Shown here: positions 1 through 7,872 of the stretch, piece after piece
Layout: each line of letters starts with the position of its first letter
How positions within the stretch are numbered: the first letter of the stretch is position 1
Assembly: GCA_020060385.1 (NCBI GenBank)
Contig: JAGVAH010000028.1
Location: 1-64,000, forward strand
Length of the DNA stretch: 64,000 bases
Direction of reading: 5' to 3'
Origin: Syntrophobacterales bacterium
GTDB lineage: Bacteria > Desulfobacterota > Desulfobaccia > Desulfobaccales > 0-14-0-80-60-11
Made by a program: the position numbers and the translations under genes
Notes under the pieces: generated by a model
The model's database searches: none
Told to the model about the DNA's origin: nothing
What the model saw: only the letters and a program-made list of their open reading frames with translations

Positions 1-147
1 ATCGGCCCGGCGATAATCAAAGAACTTGCTCCCTGGAACGATTTACGTGATACCTACTCCCCCCAATTGAGGAAAGAATTTTCGGCAAGTGCTATAAGAG
101 AACTATGGATCCTGACAGGTTACCGGATATGTCAAGCTCTGTTTTGA
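1..147 (+). CDS. Possible 3' end of a hypothetical gene entering from the left
   Basis: Frame 1 is open from the first base to a TGA at 145-147, giving 48 residues that end in an aromatic and hydrophobic stretch (LWILTGYRICQALF). It would converge on and overlap the end of the minus-strand cyclase gene by 16 bases. I recognise no family. The codons include several ATA, which is unlike the GC-rich neighbours, so this may be a chance open frame. Upstream sequence is needed to tell. Confidence 0.22.
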   Translation: MGPAIIKELAPWNDLRDTYSPQLRKEFSASAIRELWILTGYRICQALF

Positions 148-3098
148 TGAAGTGGACTCACGGCCGGCAACGGTTTTTCCTGCCTGGCGGCAGACTGGCT
201 GGCCGCGGCCACCACCACCCGGTTGCGGCCTGCGGCCTTGGCTTGATACAAGGCGTCATCCGCAGCCCGGAGCAGCTCCTCCCCCTTGGACCCATTATTG
301 GGAAACATGGCCACCCCAATGGATACAGTGGTCCCCTCCAGCAAATGGCTCTGATGGAGCACTTGCAGTTTTGACACCTTGTCCCTGATTTCCTCTGCCC
401 GGGCCCGGACCACTTCCAGGGGGGCTTCCGGCATAATCATGATGAATTCTTCCCCTCCATAGCGGCAGGACACATCTTCCTGGCGCACATGGGCTTGCAA
501 GAACTTCCCCAGGGCCTCCAACAGACGATCGCCGGCTTCATGGCCCAGGGTGTCATTGTAGCGTTTGAAGTGATCCAGATCCAGCATGATGACTCCCAGG
601 GGGGTTCCCTTGCGTTGGCTCCGGTGGATCTCCCGGACCAGGGTTTCTTCCAGGTAGCGACGATTAAACAAACCGGTTAAAGGATCGTGCATCACCTGAT
701 GGCGCAGGGTTTCCCGGAGTCTGATATTGGACAAGGAGAGAGAAATATGGTCGGCCACGGGAACTGCCAGACGCTGGAGCTGGGTGGTGATCGTGGCAGC
801 TGCTCCGGCGGGGGCCTGAAAATGCAACAAGCCCAAAACTTCCCCATGGGCTATCAGGGGCAGACAGGCATAAAAGCCTGTCTGCGGGACCGGAAGATGG
901 TGGCAGGGTAGCTCTTCATCGTGCTTCCCGCAAGAATGGACGCGTCCCTGTCGGAGCCCCCAGCAATCCTGGATAGTAAAAACTTGTTCTCCAGTCAGCG
1001 TGTCCCCCCAGGCGGCGACGGCCTCCAGCAGCTTACTGGTGGGATCCAGGATAAATAAGCCCATGGCCTTGGCCGCGAATAGTTTGCGCATAAATTTGCC
1101 AATGATGGGATAAGCTTCTTCAATCGACTGGCAGGACTGGAGTGATTCCGCCATGTTGTTGATCAGGGTGACTTCCCGGTTGTGTTGATCAGATTCACGC
1201 ACCAAGGCCTGGAGTTTTTCATTGATCAACTGCATTTCCGCCATGTTCTTCTTCGTCTGGGTCAGGTCCCTGGCCACGGTGACACTGCCCACAATTTGGT
1301 CAGCGGCGTTCCGTAACAACCGGATGGACAGGCTGCAGGGGATGATCATGCCATCTTTGCGTTTCATGTGGACTTCGTAGTTTCTGACATAACCATCCAG
1401 GTGCAGCCTCAGCAGCAGTCGTTGGCGTTCACTCTGATCCGCATAAAGATCAGCCGCAGGTTTTCCCAGCAGTTCATTGATGGTGAATCCATAGATTTCT
1501 TCTGCGGCCTTATTCCATTTTTGGAAGTTCCCTTGGGCGTCGACGATGCCGATGCCGTCCGCCGAGTTGGCAAAGATATTCTCCAGGTACTCATAGGCTC
1601 TTTGGAGTTTTTTCTCGATCTGCTTCTGCTCGGTAATGTCCATCATGACGCCCTGCAGATATAATGGCCGCCCCTCCGGATCACGCACTAGCATGGTTTC
1701 AGCCAGGAAGAAGAAGAGGGCGCCGGAGGCCGAGAACATCCGAAATTCCGAGGCCCTGGGGTTCCCGGTGGCTTGCACCTGGTCCAATACCCCCAACGCA
1801 TTTTCCACGTCGTCGGGGTGGATCTGGTTCTTCCAAATATCAGGATGGGCTTGATAATCAGCAGATGAGACCCCCAGGAGGGTTTCCACCTGGGGACTGA
1901 CATAAATGATGGTCCTGGCCTCGTCCAAGGCGATTATATAGGTAATGGCGGGCATCTGTTCCACCAGCGTCCGGTACTTGGCCTCTGATTCCTTAAGCCT
2001 TGCTTGGTGCAGTTCCAGGCCCGCGGCCATGGCGTCAAAAGCCCCGGCCAGTTGGCCTAACTCTCCGGTCTCGTGAGCCAGGCCGGAGCGGACCTCGAAG
2101 TTGCCGGCCGCGAGTTCCTGGGCGGTGTGCACCAGGGCATTGGTTCGCTTCATGATGAAGGCCTGTCCCAATATCAGGGCCATTACCAGAGCCAGAGCCG
2201 CGGTCACCCCTAAAGATATCAAGTTCCGGGTCATGACCCGGTTGGCGTGGGCAAAAACCGTCTTCATGGGCACGCCGGCGTAAACAAAGAGATCCTGGGT
2301 CCTGGCCCCCAGGGGAGTGAAGGCAAAGAGGCAAGGGATTCCCTCGAAGTCTGCGGCTTCAGTTACCCCCTCCTCCTTCGCCAGGACGGTTTTGACAATC
2401 TCCGCCTCCGGCATGCGCTTGCCCACCCATTGCTCCCCCTGGGGCTGCCGCACCAGAATGGTGCCCTCCCGGTCGATGACGCCGAGTATCGAACCCGCCG
2501 GCATTTGGGTCTTGGCCAGCATGGCACTGAGATAATCGAGGATCACGGACGCGGAGACCACTCCCATCACCTCCCCCTTTTCCAGAATCGGGTAAGCGAA
2601 GTGCAGGGAGGGTTTGCCTGTGGCTCGGCTGATGGCGAATATGCCGATGGAGAATTCCTTGGTTTGCAGGACCCGTTCGAAATAACTTTGGCCCGCGGAG
2701 GTCCGTTTGTAGTCGGGTAGCGGCCGGGCGCTGGCGTACACTTTCCCCTGCCGGTCCGCCGCGGCGATATTGCCTAATATCTTCTGTTTCTCCAGTATCT
2801 TGGCAAAAATGGCATTACAGGCCGCGCTATTCTGCTGGCGCACCGCGGGCAGTTCCGCCAGGCTGAGGAGCATGTGCCGCATTCCCTCCACCACCTGCTC
2901 CTGGTATACCGAGGCGTGCATGACCAGATCCAGGACATTCTTTTTGGCCTCAGCCATGGCCGCGCGCCGGTGTTCCAGACTGGAGTAGAGAATCAAGGCG
3001 AGGGCTGGCAGGACTGCCAGAAAGACCAACAGGATCAACCGGGACCTTAAGGTAGTGAAGAAACGGCGCACTAATTTTACCGTGGTCAGCCCTGGCAA
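132..3098 (-). CDS. Membrane sensor diguanylate cyclase (Cache-HAMP-PAS-PAS-GAF-GGDEF)
   Basis: This 988-residue protein should make cyclic di-GMP from two GTP at the inner membrane. Domains in order are: a transmembrane helix near residues 18-38, a periplasmic dCache-like sensor to about 300, a second helix near 303-325, HAMP, two PAS domains, a GAF domain with the DCW...GR...C pattern, and a C-terminal GGDEF domain. The active loop reads GGEEF. It is preceded at the correct distance by RQED, matching the RxxD inhibitory site, so product inhibition is likely. The start used is TTG with a weak ribosome-binding site, so the N-terminus is uncertain. It lies last in a run of same-strand signalling genes. 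A c-di-GMP riboswitch at 59,527 is one possible reader of its product. Confidence 0.9.
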   Translation of the reverse strand: MPGLTTVKLVRRFFTTLRSRLILLVFLAVLPALALILYSSLEHRRAAMAEAKKNVLDLVMHASVYQEQVVEGMRHMLLSLAELPAVRQQNSAACNAIFAKILEKQKILGNIAAADRQGKVYASARPLPDYKRTSAGQSYFERVLQTKEFSIGIFAISRATGKPSLHFAYPILEKGEVMGVVSASVILDYLSAMLAKTQMPAGSILGVIDREGTILVRQPQGEQWVGKRMPEAEIVKTVLAKEEGVTEAADFEGIPCLFAFTPLGARTQDLFVYAGVPMKTVFAHANRVMTRNLISLGVTAALALVMALILGQAFIMKRTNALVHTAQELAAGNFEVRSGLAHETGELGQLAGAFDAMAAGLELHQARLKESEAKYRTLVEQMPAITYIIALDEARTIIYVSPQVETLLGVSSADYQAHPDIWKNQIHPDDVENALGVLDQVQATGNPRASEFRMFSASGALFFFLAETMLVRDPEGRPLYLQGVMMDITEQKQIEKKLQRAYEYLENIFANSADGIGIVDAQGNFQKWNKAAEEIYGFTINELLGKPAADLYADQSERQRLLLRLHLDGYVRNYEVHMKRKDGMIIPCSLSIRLLRNAADQIVGSVTVARDLTQTKKNMAEMQLINEKLQALVRESDQHNREVTLINNMAESLQSCQSIEEAYPIIGKFMRKLFAAKAMGLFILDPTSKLLEAVAAWGDTLTGEQVFTIQDCWGLRQGRVHSCGKHDEELPCHHLPVPQTGFYACLPLIAHGEVLGLLHFQAPAGAAATITTQLQRLAVPVADHISLSLSNIRLRETLRHQVMHDPLTGLFNRRYLEETLVREIHRSQRKGTPLGVIMLDLDHFKRYNDTLGHEAGDRLLEALGKFLQAHVRQEDVSCRYGGEEFIMIMPEAPLEVVRARAEEIRDKVSKLQVLHQSHLLEGTTVSIGVAMFPNNGSKGEELLRAADDALYQAKAAGRNRVVVAAASQSAARQEKPLPAVSPLHQNRA

Positions 3099-3124
3099 CT
3101 GGTTAAAGCATTTGCCAAAAGTTC

Positions 3125-3180
3125 TTTCCTCTTATCCCCTCCCCCCCGGCGGGGGGAGAGGGATAGGGTGAGGGGGGATA
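3125..3180. repeat. GC-rich palindromic intergenic repeat (C-run/G-run)
   Basis: Between the cyclase gene and the MerR-like gene lies a C-rich run mirrored by a G-rich run (TCCCCCCCGGCGGGGGGAGA core). In one frame it encodes the PSPPAGGE-type string seen in dispersed extragenic palindromes of many bacteria. It is probably a dispersed repeat. The 71-residue open frame through it is not a credible gene. The rest of the 231-base gap shows nothing else. Confidence 0.5.
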
Positions 3181-3329
3181 GAAAAGACTTTTGGCAACGA
3201 GTATAAATCCAAAAAGAGTTATCCTCCGGGACGGTTTTTCCCAAGAAGCAGGCCCAGGATAAAGGGTGTTCCCTGCCGCTTTATGGGACCGGTCCTTAAC
3301 GGCAAGGGTTATGGCCACTACTCCGGTCT

Positions 3330-3779
3330 TTACTCTTTCACCCTAGTCCGCAGGAGTTGTTTTTCCTTAAGATTCTGGATTTCTCCCTCCGCGGCCGCCA
3401 ATTTCGCGGTCAGAATCGCCACGTCGGACATCAGGTTCTGAATCATTTCAAAGGTGGACCGCAACAACTGACAAGCCTGATTTTGCAGCATTAACAGGGT
3501 CTTTACTTCCCGTTCCAGTTCACCCATAAGGGACTCTTGGGGGATCTGCTCTTTGCGGTTCAAGATGGCGGTGATCTCCTCGTTGGTGTAGCCTTGCCGG
3601 CAAAGTTCACCGATCAGGGTGATGGCCTCCACCGCCGCCGGGGGGTATTTGATGATATCCCCAAAATTTCTGGGGGCCAGAAATTTGCCGTACTTCTTGA
3701 CGATCCGCCGCGCCTCTATGTCATCAAAATTGGTCTTTTTCACCACTTCGGTTATTGTCAACCAATTGTTGTTGCCCAT
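3330..3779 (-). CDS. MerR-like DNA-binding protein with C-terminal coiled coil
   Basis: This is a 149-residue protein. The N-terminal 65 residues (LTITEVVKKTNFDDIEARRIVKKYGKFL ... GYTNEEITAILN) fit a winged-helix MerR-type domain: helix-turn-helix, then the recognition wing, then the second helix pair. Residues from about 85 on are a heptad-rich helix, likely for dimerisation. There is no cysteine-based metal site, so it is not a classical metal-responsive MerR. The ATG is preceded by AAAGG. It sits between cheW and the diguanylate cyclase on the same strand, so it may regulate local signalling genes; that is inference from position. Confidence 0.65.
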   Translation of the reverse strand: MGNNNWLTITEVVKKTNFDDIEARRIVKKYGKFLAPRNFGDIIKYPPAAVEAITLIGELCRQGYTNEEITAILNRKEQIPQESLMGELEREVKTLLMLQNQACQLLRSTFEMIQNLMSDVAILTAKLAAAEGEIQNLKEKQLLRTRVKE

Positions 3780-4048
3780 ATCCCTAGCCTTTCCCAGCGG
3801 CAGATAAATCCGCCCTATTGTTCAACCCCGAAATAGCCTGGGGTATATTGGTGTCCCCAGCAAAGACTTGATTTTCGAGCCCTTGCTGTTCCCGATGCTG
3901 CGGGATGATCCTGCGCCATTTACCTTGGACTTAACCCGTTCAGTACAGGTTCCGGGTCACCGTTCTTCTCTGGCTCAGGGGAGGCCTTCCCCCGGCCTGG
4001 CATTAGCCCTGCCGGAGGAAAACCATCCTTCTCCCGCGCTTTTAAGTA
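3780..4048. other. Intergenic region, no feature recognised
   Basis: These 269 bases lie between cheW and the MerR-like gene. I see no conserved RNA, no clear terminator and no credible gene; the small open frames have no ribosome-binding site. Confidence 0.5.
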
Positions 4049-4561
4049 TTAATGCAGCGCTTCCAGGCCGGCCTGTTGCTCCCCGGTCAAGATGCAGTCA
4101 ATATCCAGAAGAATCTTGACTCCCCCCGCGATTTTGGCCATGCCTTTGATAAAGCCGGTATGCCCGCCACTTCCGAAATCCGGGGTCCTTTCGATCTCTC
4201 CCCCCTTGATATTGGCCACCTCTTGGACCCCATCCACCACCAGTCCCATGATCATCTGCTGGTTATGGTGCTCGATCTCCACCACAATAATGCAGGTACG
4301 GTCCGTGTAATCCATGGTTTCCAGACCGAATTTCAGCCTGAGGTCCATAACCGGGATGACTTTGCCCCGGAGATTGATGACTCCCTTGATAAATGGGGGC
4401 GTCTGGGGCACGGCCGTAATGGGCATCATGCCGATGATCTCCTTGATTTTGAGAATGCCGATGCCATATTCTTCCTGGTCCAGGGCAAAGGTGAGGTACT
4501 TGCCGGCTTGGTCGACCGACTCTGGGGTTCCCTCCGGGTTAATGGTTTGACGTGCTCCCAT
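4049..4561 (-). CDS. cheW: Chemotaxis coupling protein CheW
   Basis: This is a 170-residue CheW scaffold that links chemoreceptors to the CheA kinase. Recognisable signatures are YLTFALDQEEYGIGILKIKEI, the VPQTPPFIKGVINLRGKVIPVMDLR loop typical of the receptor/CheA contact, and a C-terminal IDCIL end. The length is normal for CheW. It lies 117 bases downstream of a chemoreceptor gene on the same strand, and the pair probably works together. No cheA, cheY, cheR or cheB is in the window, so the rest of the pathway must be elsewhere. Confidence 0.95.
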   Translation of the reverse strand: MGARQTINPEGTPESVDQAGKYLTFALDQEEYGIGILKIKEIIGMMPITAVPQTPPFIKGVINLRGKVIPVMDLRLKFGLETMDYTDRTCIIVVEIEHHNQQMIMGLVVDGVQEVANIKGGEIERTPDFGSGGHTGFIKGMAKIAGGVKILLDIDCILTGEQQAGLEALH

Positions 4562-4601
4562 CGCCGTTATCTCCCTGTGACCGCTATGGTCTAACCTGTG
4601 A

Positions 4602-4617
4602 TAATTCCATGGAATTA
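4602..4617. promoter_or_regulatory. Perfect 16-bp palindrome upstream of cheW
   Basis: TAATTCCATGGAATTA is a perfect palindrome centred about 48 bases ahead of the cheW start, in the 117-base gap after the chemoreceptor gene. It could be an operator. No known regulator signature is recognised. Confidence 0.25.
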
Positions 4618-4678
4618 AGGAAATTGGCCACTTAGCTCAACCAATCCCCCCTTTGCCAGGGAGGGGCCTCAACCAGGC

Positions 4679-6316
4679 TTAAAAGTCCTTAAAATTGCCT
4701 TCGTCCAAGGGAATGATATGTTCCGGGGATAATTGTTTGCCACCCGTCCCTTTGGCCGCGCCACCCCCGGTCCCCAACAGCTTTACGCCTTGCTGCGGCG
4801 CCTTAACTCTGGAGGTTTTGCCCAGGCTGAACACCTTGCGGCTCAAAGCCACATTGCCCTCATGCATCTGCCCGGATCCATTCTTGCCGCCCACCAGTTT
4901 CACCAAATCCTCCACATAGCCCTTCATCTGCTCTGCCTGGGCGTTCAACTCCTCCGAGGCGCTGGCGCTTTCCTCGGCATTGGCGGCCACCTGCTGGGTC
5001 ACCTGGTTCATCTCGTTGATGGCCTTGTTGATCTGCTCCACACCCTGGGACTGTTCTCCGGAGGCCGCGGAAATCTCCCCCACCAGTTCCTTCATCTTGC
5101 CGGAGCTGGAGGCCACCTGGGAAAAGGCCTCCGCGGTCCGGCCCACCAGTTCCGAGCCTTCCTTCACTTTGCTCACCGTGCCTTCGATGAGATTGGCGGT
5201 ATTCTTGGCTGCGTCGGCCGCCCGCATGGCCAGATTGCGCACCTCGTCGGCCACCACCGCGAAACCGGCCCCCGCTTCCCCGGCCCGGGCCGCCTCCACC
5301 GCCGCGTTCAGGGCCAAGAGATTGGTCTGGAAGGCAATCTCGTCAATGGTCTTGATGATCTTGGCGGTCTCTTCGCTGGCTGCGGATACCTCCTTCATGG
5401 ACTGGATCAATTGGGTCATGGACGCGTTGGCCTGGGTAACCACCTGGCCGGACTCGGTCATCAGGCTGTTGGCTTCGTTGGCGTTACTGGCGTTGGTCTT
5501 GGTCATGGAGGCCATCTCTTCCATGGAGGCGGTGGTCTCCTGTATCGACGCGGCCTGCTCCGAGGCTCCCTGGGCCAGGGATTGGCTGGCGGAAGACACC
5601 TGCACCGCGGCCGAGGAGACCTGCTCCGCGCCCTCATTTAAGCTGGCAATGATGCGATTGATGGGCCGGGTAATGGAGACGCTTAAAATGAGTCCCAGGG
5701 CTAGGGCCACTATGGCGCCAATGATCATAATACCGATGGACAAGGACAGAATCCGGCTGGTCTGGGTCGCCGTGGCCTTTGCTACTTCTTTGGCCCTCTG
5801 CTCGGCCTTGGGCCGGATTTGCTCCAGGATTCCTTGGACGATCCCCAACTCTTTAAGGACATTTCCCTGATAAAAAGCGACGGCTTCAGCCCGGTGCTCC
5901 TTGCCTTTCTTCAGTATGGCCTCCAGCCCCTTGGCGGATTCATGCAGCTTCCGGTGGGGTTCATCCACCTGTTGCAGTAAGCCCTTGATCTCCGGAATTC
6001 CCTCTTCCGCTTTTTTCCGGTCGTCGCTGTAATACCACTTACCGAAGGCGCACTTGTGGGGATCCTTTTGCACGTTTAATTCGGTCATGTTTTCGTCCCG
6101 TTGGAACTGCCCCACCTTGCGGGCCCAATTCAGGTGATCGATCTCCCGGCCCATAATATTGGCGGTGACTGAATCGATGAAATTAACCTCTTCACCACCT
6201 TTTAAGGTTTTATTAATGCCGCTCCACCCCATAAACCCCACAGCTAAGGTAATAAGAGCGACAATCACAAAACCGCCGATTAACTTGGTGCTGAGCCGAA
6301 AATTGTTAAATGACAT
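4679..6316 (-). CDS. Methyl-accepting chemotaxis protein with periplasmic CZB zinc-binding domain
   Basis: This is a 545-residue chemoreceptor. Membrane helices lie near residues 12-32 and 191-216. The segment between carries the chemoreceptor zinc-binding (CZB) pattern: His in DHLNW, Cys in [10 protein letters not shown], and the paired His of EPHRKLHES (about residues 61, 89, 121 and 125). HAMP and the signalling domain follow, with the hairpin tip [35 protein letters not shown]. The start is the ATG at 6316, preceded by a near-perfect AAGGAGG at 7-base spacing; the TTG one codon upstream is less likely. The ligand is probably zinc, or an oxidant acting on a zinc-bound Cys; that is family knowledge, not shown here. 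The C-terminal tail lacks a clear CheR-tether pentapeptide. Confidence 0.93.
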   Translation of the reverse strand: MSFNNFRLSTKLIGGFVIVALITLAVGFMGWSGINKTLKGGEEVNFIDSVTANIMGREIDHLNWARKVGQFQRDENMTELNVQKDPHKCAFGKWYYSDDRKKAEEGIPEIKGLLQQVDEPHRKLHESAKGLEAILKKGKEHRAEAVAFYQGNVLKELGIVQGILEQIRPKAEQRAKEVAKATATQTSRILSLSIGIMIIGAIVALALGLILSVSITRPINRIIASLNEGAEQVSSAAVQVSSASQSLAQGASEQAASIQETTASMEEMASMTKTNASNANEANSLMTESGQVVTQANASMTQLIQSMKEVSAASEETAKIIKTIDEIAFQTNLLALNAAVEAARAGEAGAGFAVVADEVRNLAMRAADAAKNTANLIEGTVSKVKEGSELVGRTAEAFSQVASSSGKMKELVGEISAASGEQSQGVEQINKAINEMNQVTQQVAANAEESASASEELNAQAEQMKGYVEDLVKLVGGKNGSGQMHEGNVALSRKVFSLGKTSRVKAPQQGVKLLGTGGGAAKGTGGKQLSPEHIIPLDEGNFKDF

Positions 6317-6370
6317 CAATCCACCTCCTTATAAAGTATCCACCAATTTGGATTCACTTCCTGAGAGAAT

Positions 6371-7537
6371 TTACAAATTACTTAATGGTATAGTTCCCTT
6401 ATGTCTCAATTTATTCGCAGCAATACCTGGTCTTACCAAAGGGATGGTTATTTCCACACTTGTGCTTAGACCAGGTTCGCGTTTAGTGTTTATAGTCGCA
6501 CCGATTGTACGACTCAAAATATCGACAATATGTGATCCCAAGCAGTTGCCAAAGGGCTGGGTAGTGAATCCTTCCATCATTATTTGCTCCAGGATATCAG
6601 GCCCCATGCCCCGACAATTGTCAGCTATCTTGATTTTGACAGCAGCACCTTCTTTATTTACATAAATATTTAATATCTTTCTTCCCGTGTCGTTTTCTCT
6701 TAAGGCTTGGATTGTATTAAATAAAGTATTGTCAATAATATCATATAAATATTCAGAATATGTTGTGACTATATTATCTTGCCCATAATGCTTATGTATA
6801 TTGATATTCTCATTTTTTATAACATCATGATATTTTTTAATGATGTTATCGACTAAAGTTGCAACATTAATTGGCTCTGGTTGTAATGTTATAGATTCGC
6901 AGACAAAAGCTACTTCTTTAGTTAATTTCATCATCTCATCGATTCCGCCAATAATATTGTCAAATCTTTTTGTCAGCTTACTGTTATTCCCCAATTCCAA
7001 AAGGCCCATGTCGGCATTTCCCACCATTCCCTGCAAGATGTTATTCATCTTATGGGTGATTTTTTTCAATAAAGCTTCATGCTTCGCTTTTAAGTGCTGC
7101 TGTATCTCTTCCAGCGTCTTACTGTTCATCTGCAGCGTTGCGGATCGGTTGGGGGTTTTTTCCAGCAAATTTATGAGAGATTGTTCCACCGTGTGGGCAT
7201 TGAATGGCTTCGGAATAAAATCATGGATGCCGGTCTTAATGGCAGAGATGGCCAGTTCCATATCGCCGTGGGCCGTAATGAGAACTTTCAGGACTGGTAA
7301 ATCCAGGCGCTGCAATTCCTGAAACAAGGCGAGACCGTCCATGCCTGGCAGGCGGTAGTCGCACAGGACGATATCGTAGATTTCCGTCCCCAGGTGGTCC
7401 AGTGCTTGTTCCGCGGTTTCCAGGGCCGTAAAGGCACCGACCTTGTTACGAAAAAAATAGGAGAGGGAGAGACGAATGCTCTGGTCATCATCAACCAACA
7501 AGACCCTTTGGTTTTTTAATATTCCTTTGGCAGTCAT
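6371..7537 (-). CDS. Receiver plus histidine-kinase-like protein, sigma54-controlled
   Basis: This protein of about 388 residues has an N-terminal receiver domain (VLLVDDD, phospho-acceptor Asp in IVLCDYRLPGMDG, conserved Thr in LITAHGD, Lys in IPKPFN). A kinase-like half follows: H-box-like ITHKMNNILQGMVGNADM, N-box-like DNTLFNTIQAL, and an ATP-lid region ADNCRGMG...GLSTSVEITIP. The start is placed at the ATG 7537 with AAAGGA upstream. The in-frame TTG at 7579 lies within the predicted sigma54 promoter and cannot be the start of that transcript. The kinase half (about 6371-7130) is strikingly AT-rich compared with the receiver half and all neighbours. The target of the phosphorelay is unknown. 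Confidence 0.8.
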   Translation of the reverse strand: MTAKGILKNQRVLLVDDDQSIRLSLSYFFRNKVGAFTALETAEQALDHLGTEIYDIVLCDYRLPGMDGLALFQELQRLDLPVLKVLITAHGDMELAISAIKTGIHDFIPKPFNAHTVEQSLINLLEKTPNRSATLQMNSKTLEEIQQHLKAKHEALLKKITHKMNNILQGMVGNADMGLLELGNNSKLTKRFDNIIGGIDEMMKLTKEVAFVCESITLQPEPINVATLVDNIIKKYHDVIKNENINIHKHYGQDNIVTTYSEYLYDIIDNTLFNTIQALRENDTGRKILNIYVNKEGAAVKIKIADNCRGMGPDILEQIMMEGFTTQPFGNCLGSHIVDILSRTIGATINTKREPGLSTSVEITIPLVRPGIAANKLRHKGTIPLSNL

Positions 7538-7570
7538 CTTCTTTAGTCCTTTGGCAAACTTGGTGAGCAA

Positions 7571-7597
7571 CTCCCCCAATTGCCAGTCCTGTGCCAG
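7571..7597 (-). promoter_or_regulatory. Sigma54 (-24/-12) promoter of the receiver/kinase gene
   Basis: Read on the minus strand, 7596-7581 is TGGCACAGGACTGGCA. It has the invariant GG and GC separated by exactly 10 bases and differs from the TGGCAC-N5-TTGCA consensus at one position. The predicted transcript start is near 7571, giving a leader of about 34 bases with AAAGGA ahead of the ATG at 7537. An NtrC-type activator gene lies immediately upstream. Confidence 0.75.
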
Positions 7598-7678
7598 GAA
7601 CTATAGAAAATATATTGACGTAATATCAGGGAGTTATAAAATTTCAGACAGAAGGGCGCGCCCATCCATTAGCCATAG

Positions 7679-7718
7679 TGGGCCAAATGGCCAACAGTAG
7701 ATTGGCCAAATGGCCAAC
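7679..7718. promoter_or_regulatory. Twin palindromic sites, candidate upstream activating sequence
   Basis: GGCCAAATGGCCAAC occurs twice, at 7681-7695 and 7704-7718, a 23-base offset close to two helical turns. Each copy contains two TGGCCA-type palindromic units. Their centres lie about 115 and 140 bases upstream of the predicted sigma54 transcript start, where activators of this family usually bind. The likely binder is the adjacent NtrC-type protein; this is inference. Confidence 0.6.
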
Positions 7719-7872
7719 TGGGGGACAATTGGTCCAGCAGGCGGTGAGAGGCTGGGAAGGAAACGGCAGGGGGAAATTTCCGGGAGAGAAGTTCAGGAGA
7801 CCCGGGTAATCAATAATCGCGGGTCCCCGGCTGCATGGCCAGGGGAGTGGGAAAACCGGCAAAGGCGGGGAA

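Noticed and set aside
3103-3318. 71-residue open frame through the C-run/G-run palindrome
   Set aside because: It is generated by a dispersed GC-rich repeat (PSPPAGGE-type reading); no translation signal.
4733-5641. 302-residue plus-strand open frame rich in Gly, His and Leu
   Set aside because: It is antisense to the chemoreceptor signalling domain; there is no ribosome-binding site and no family resemblance.
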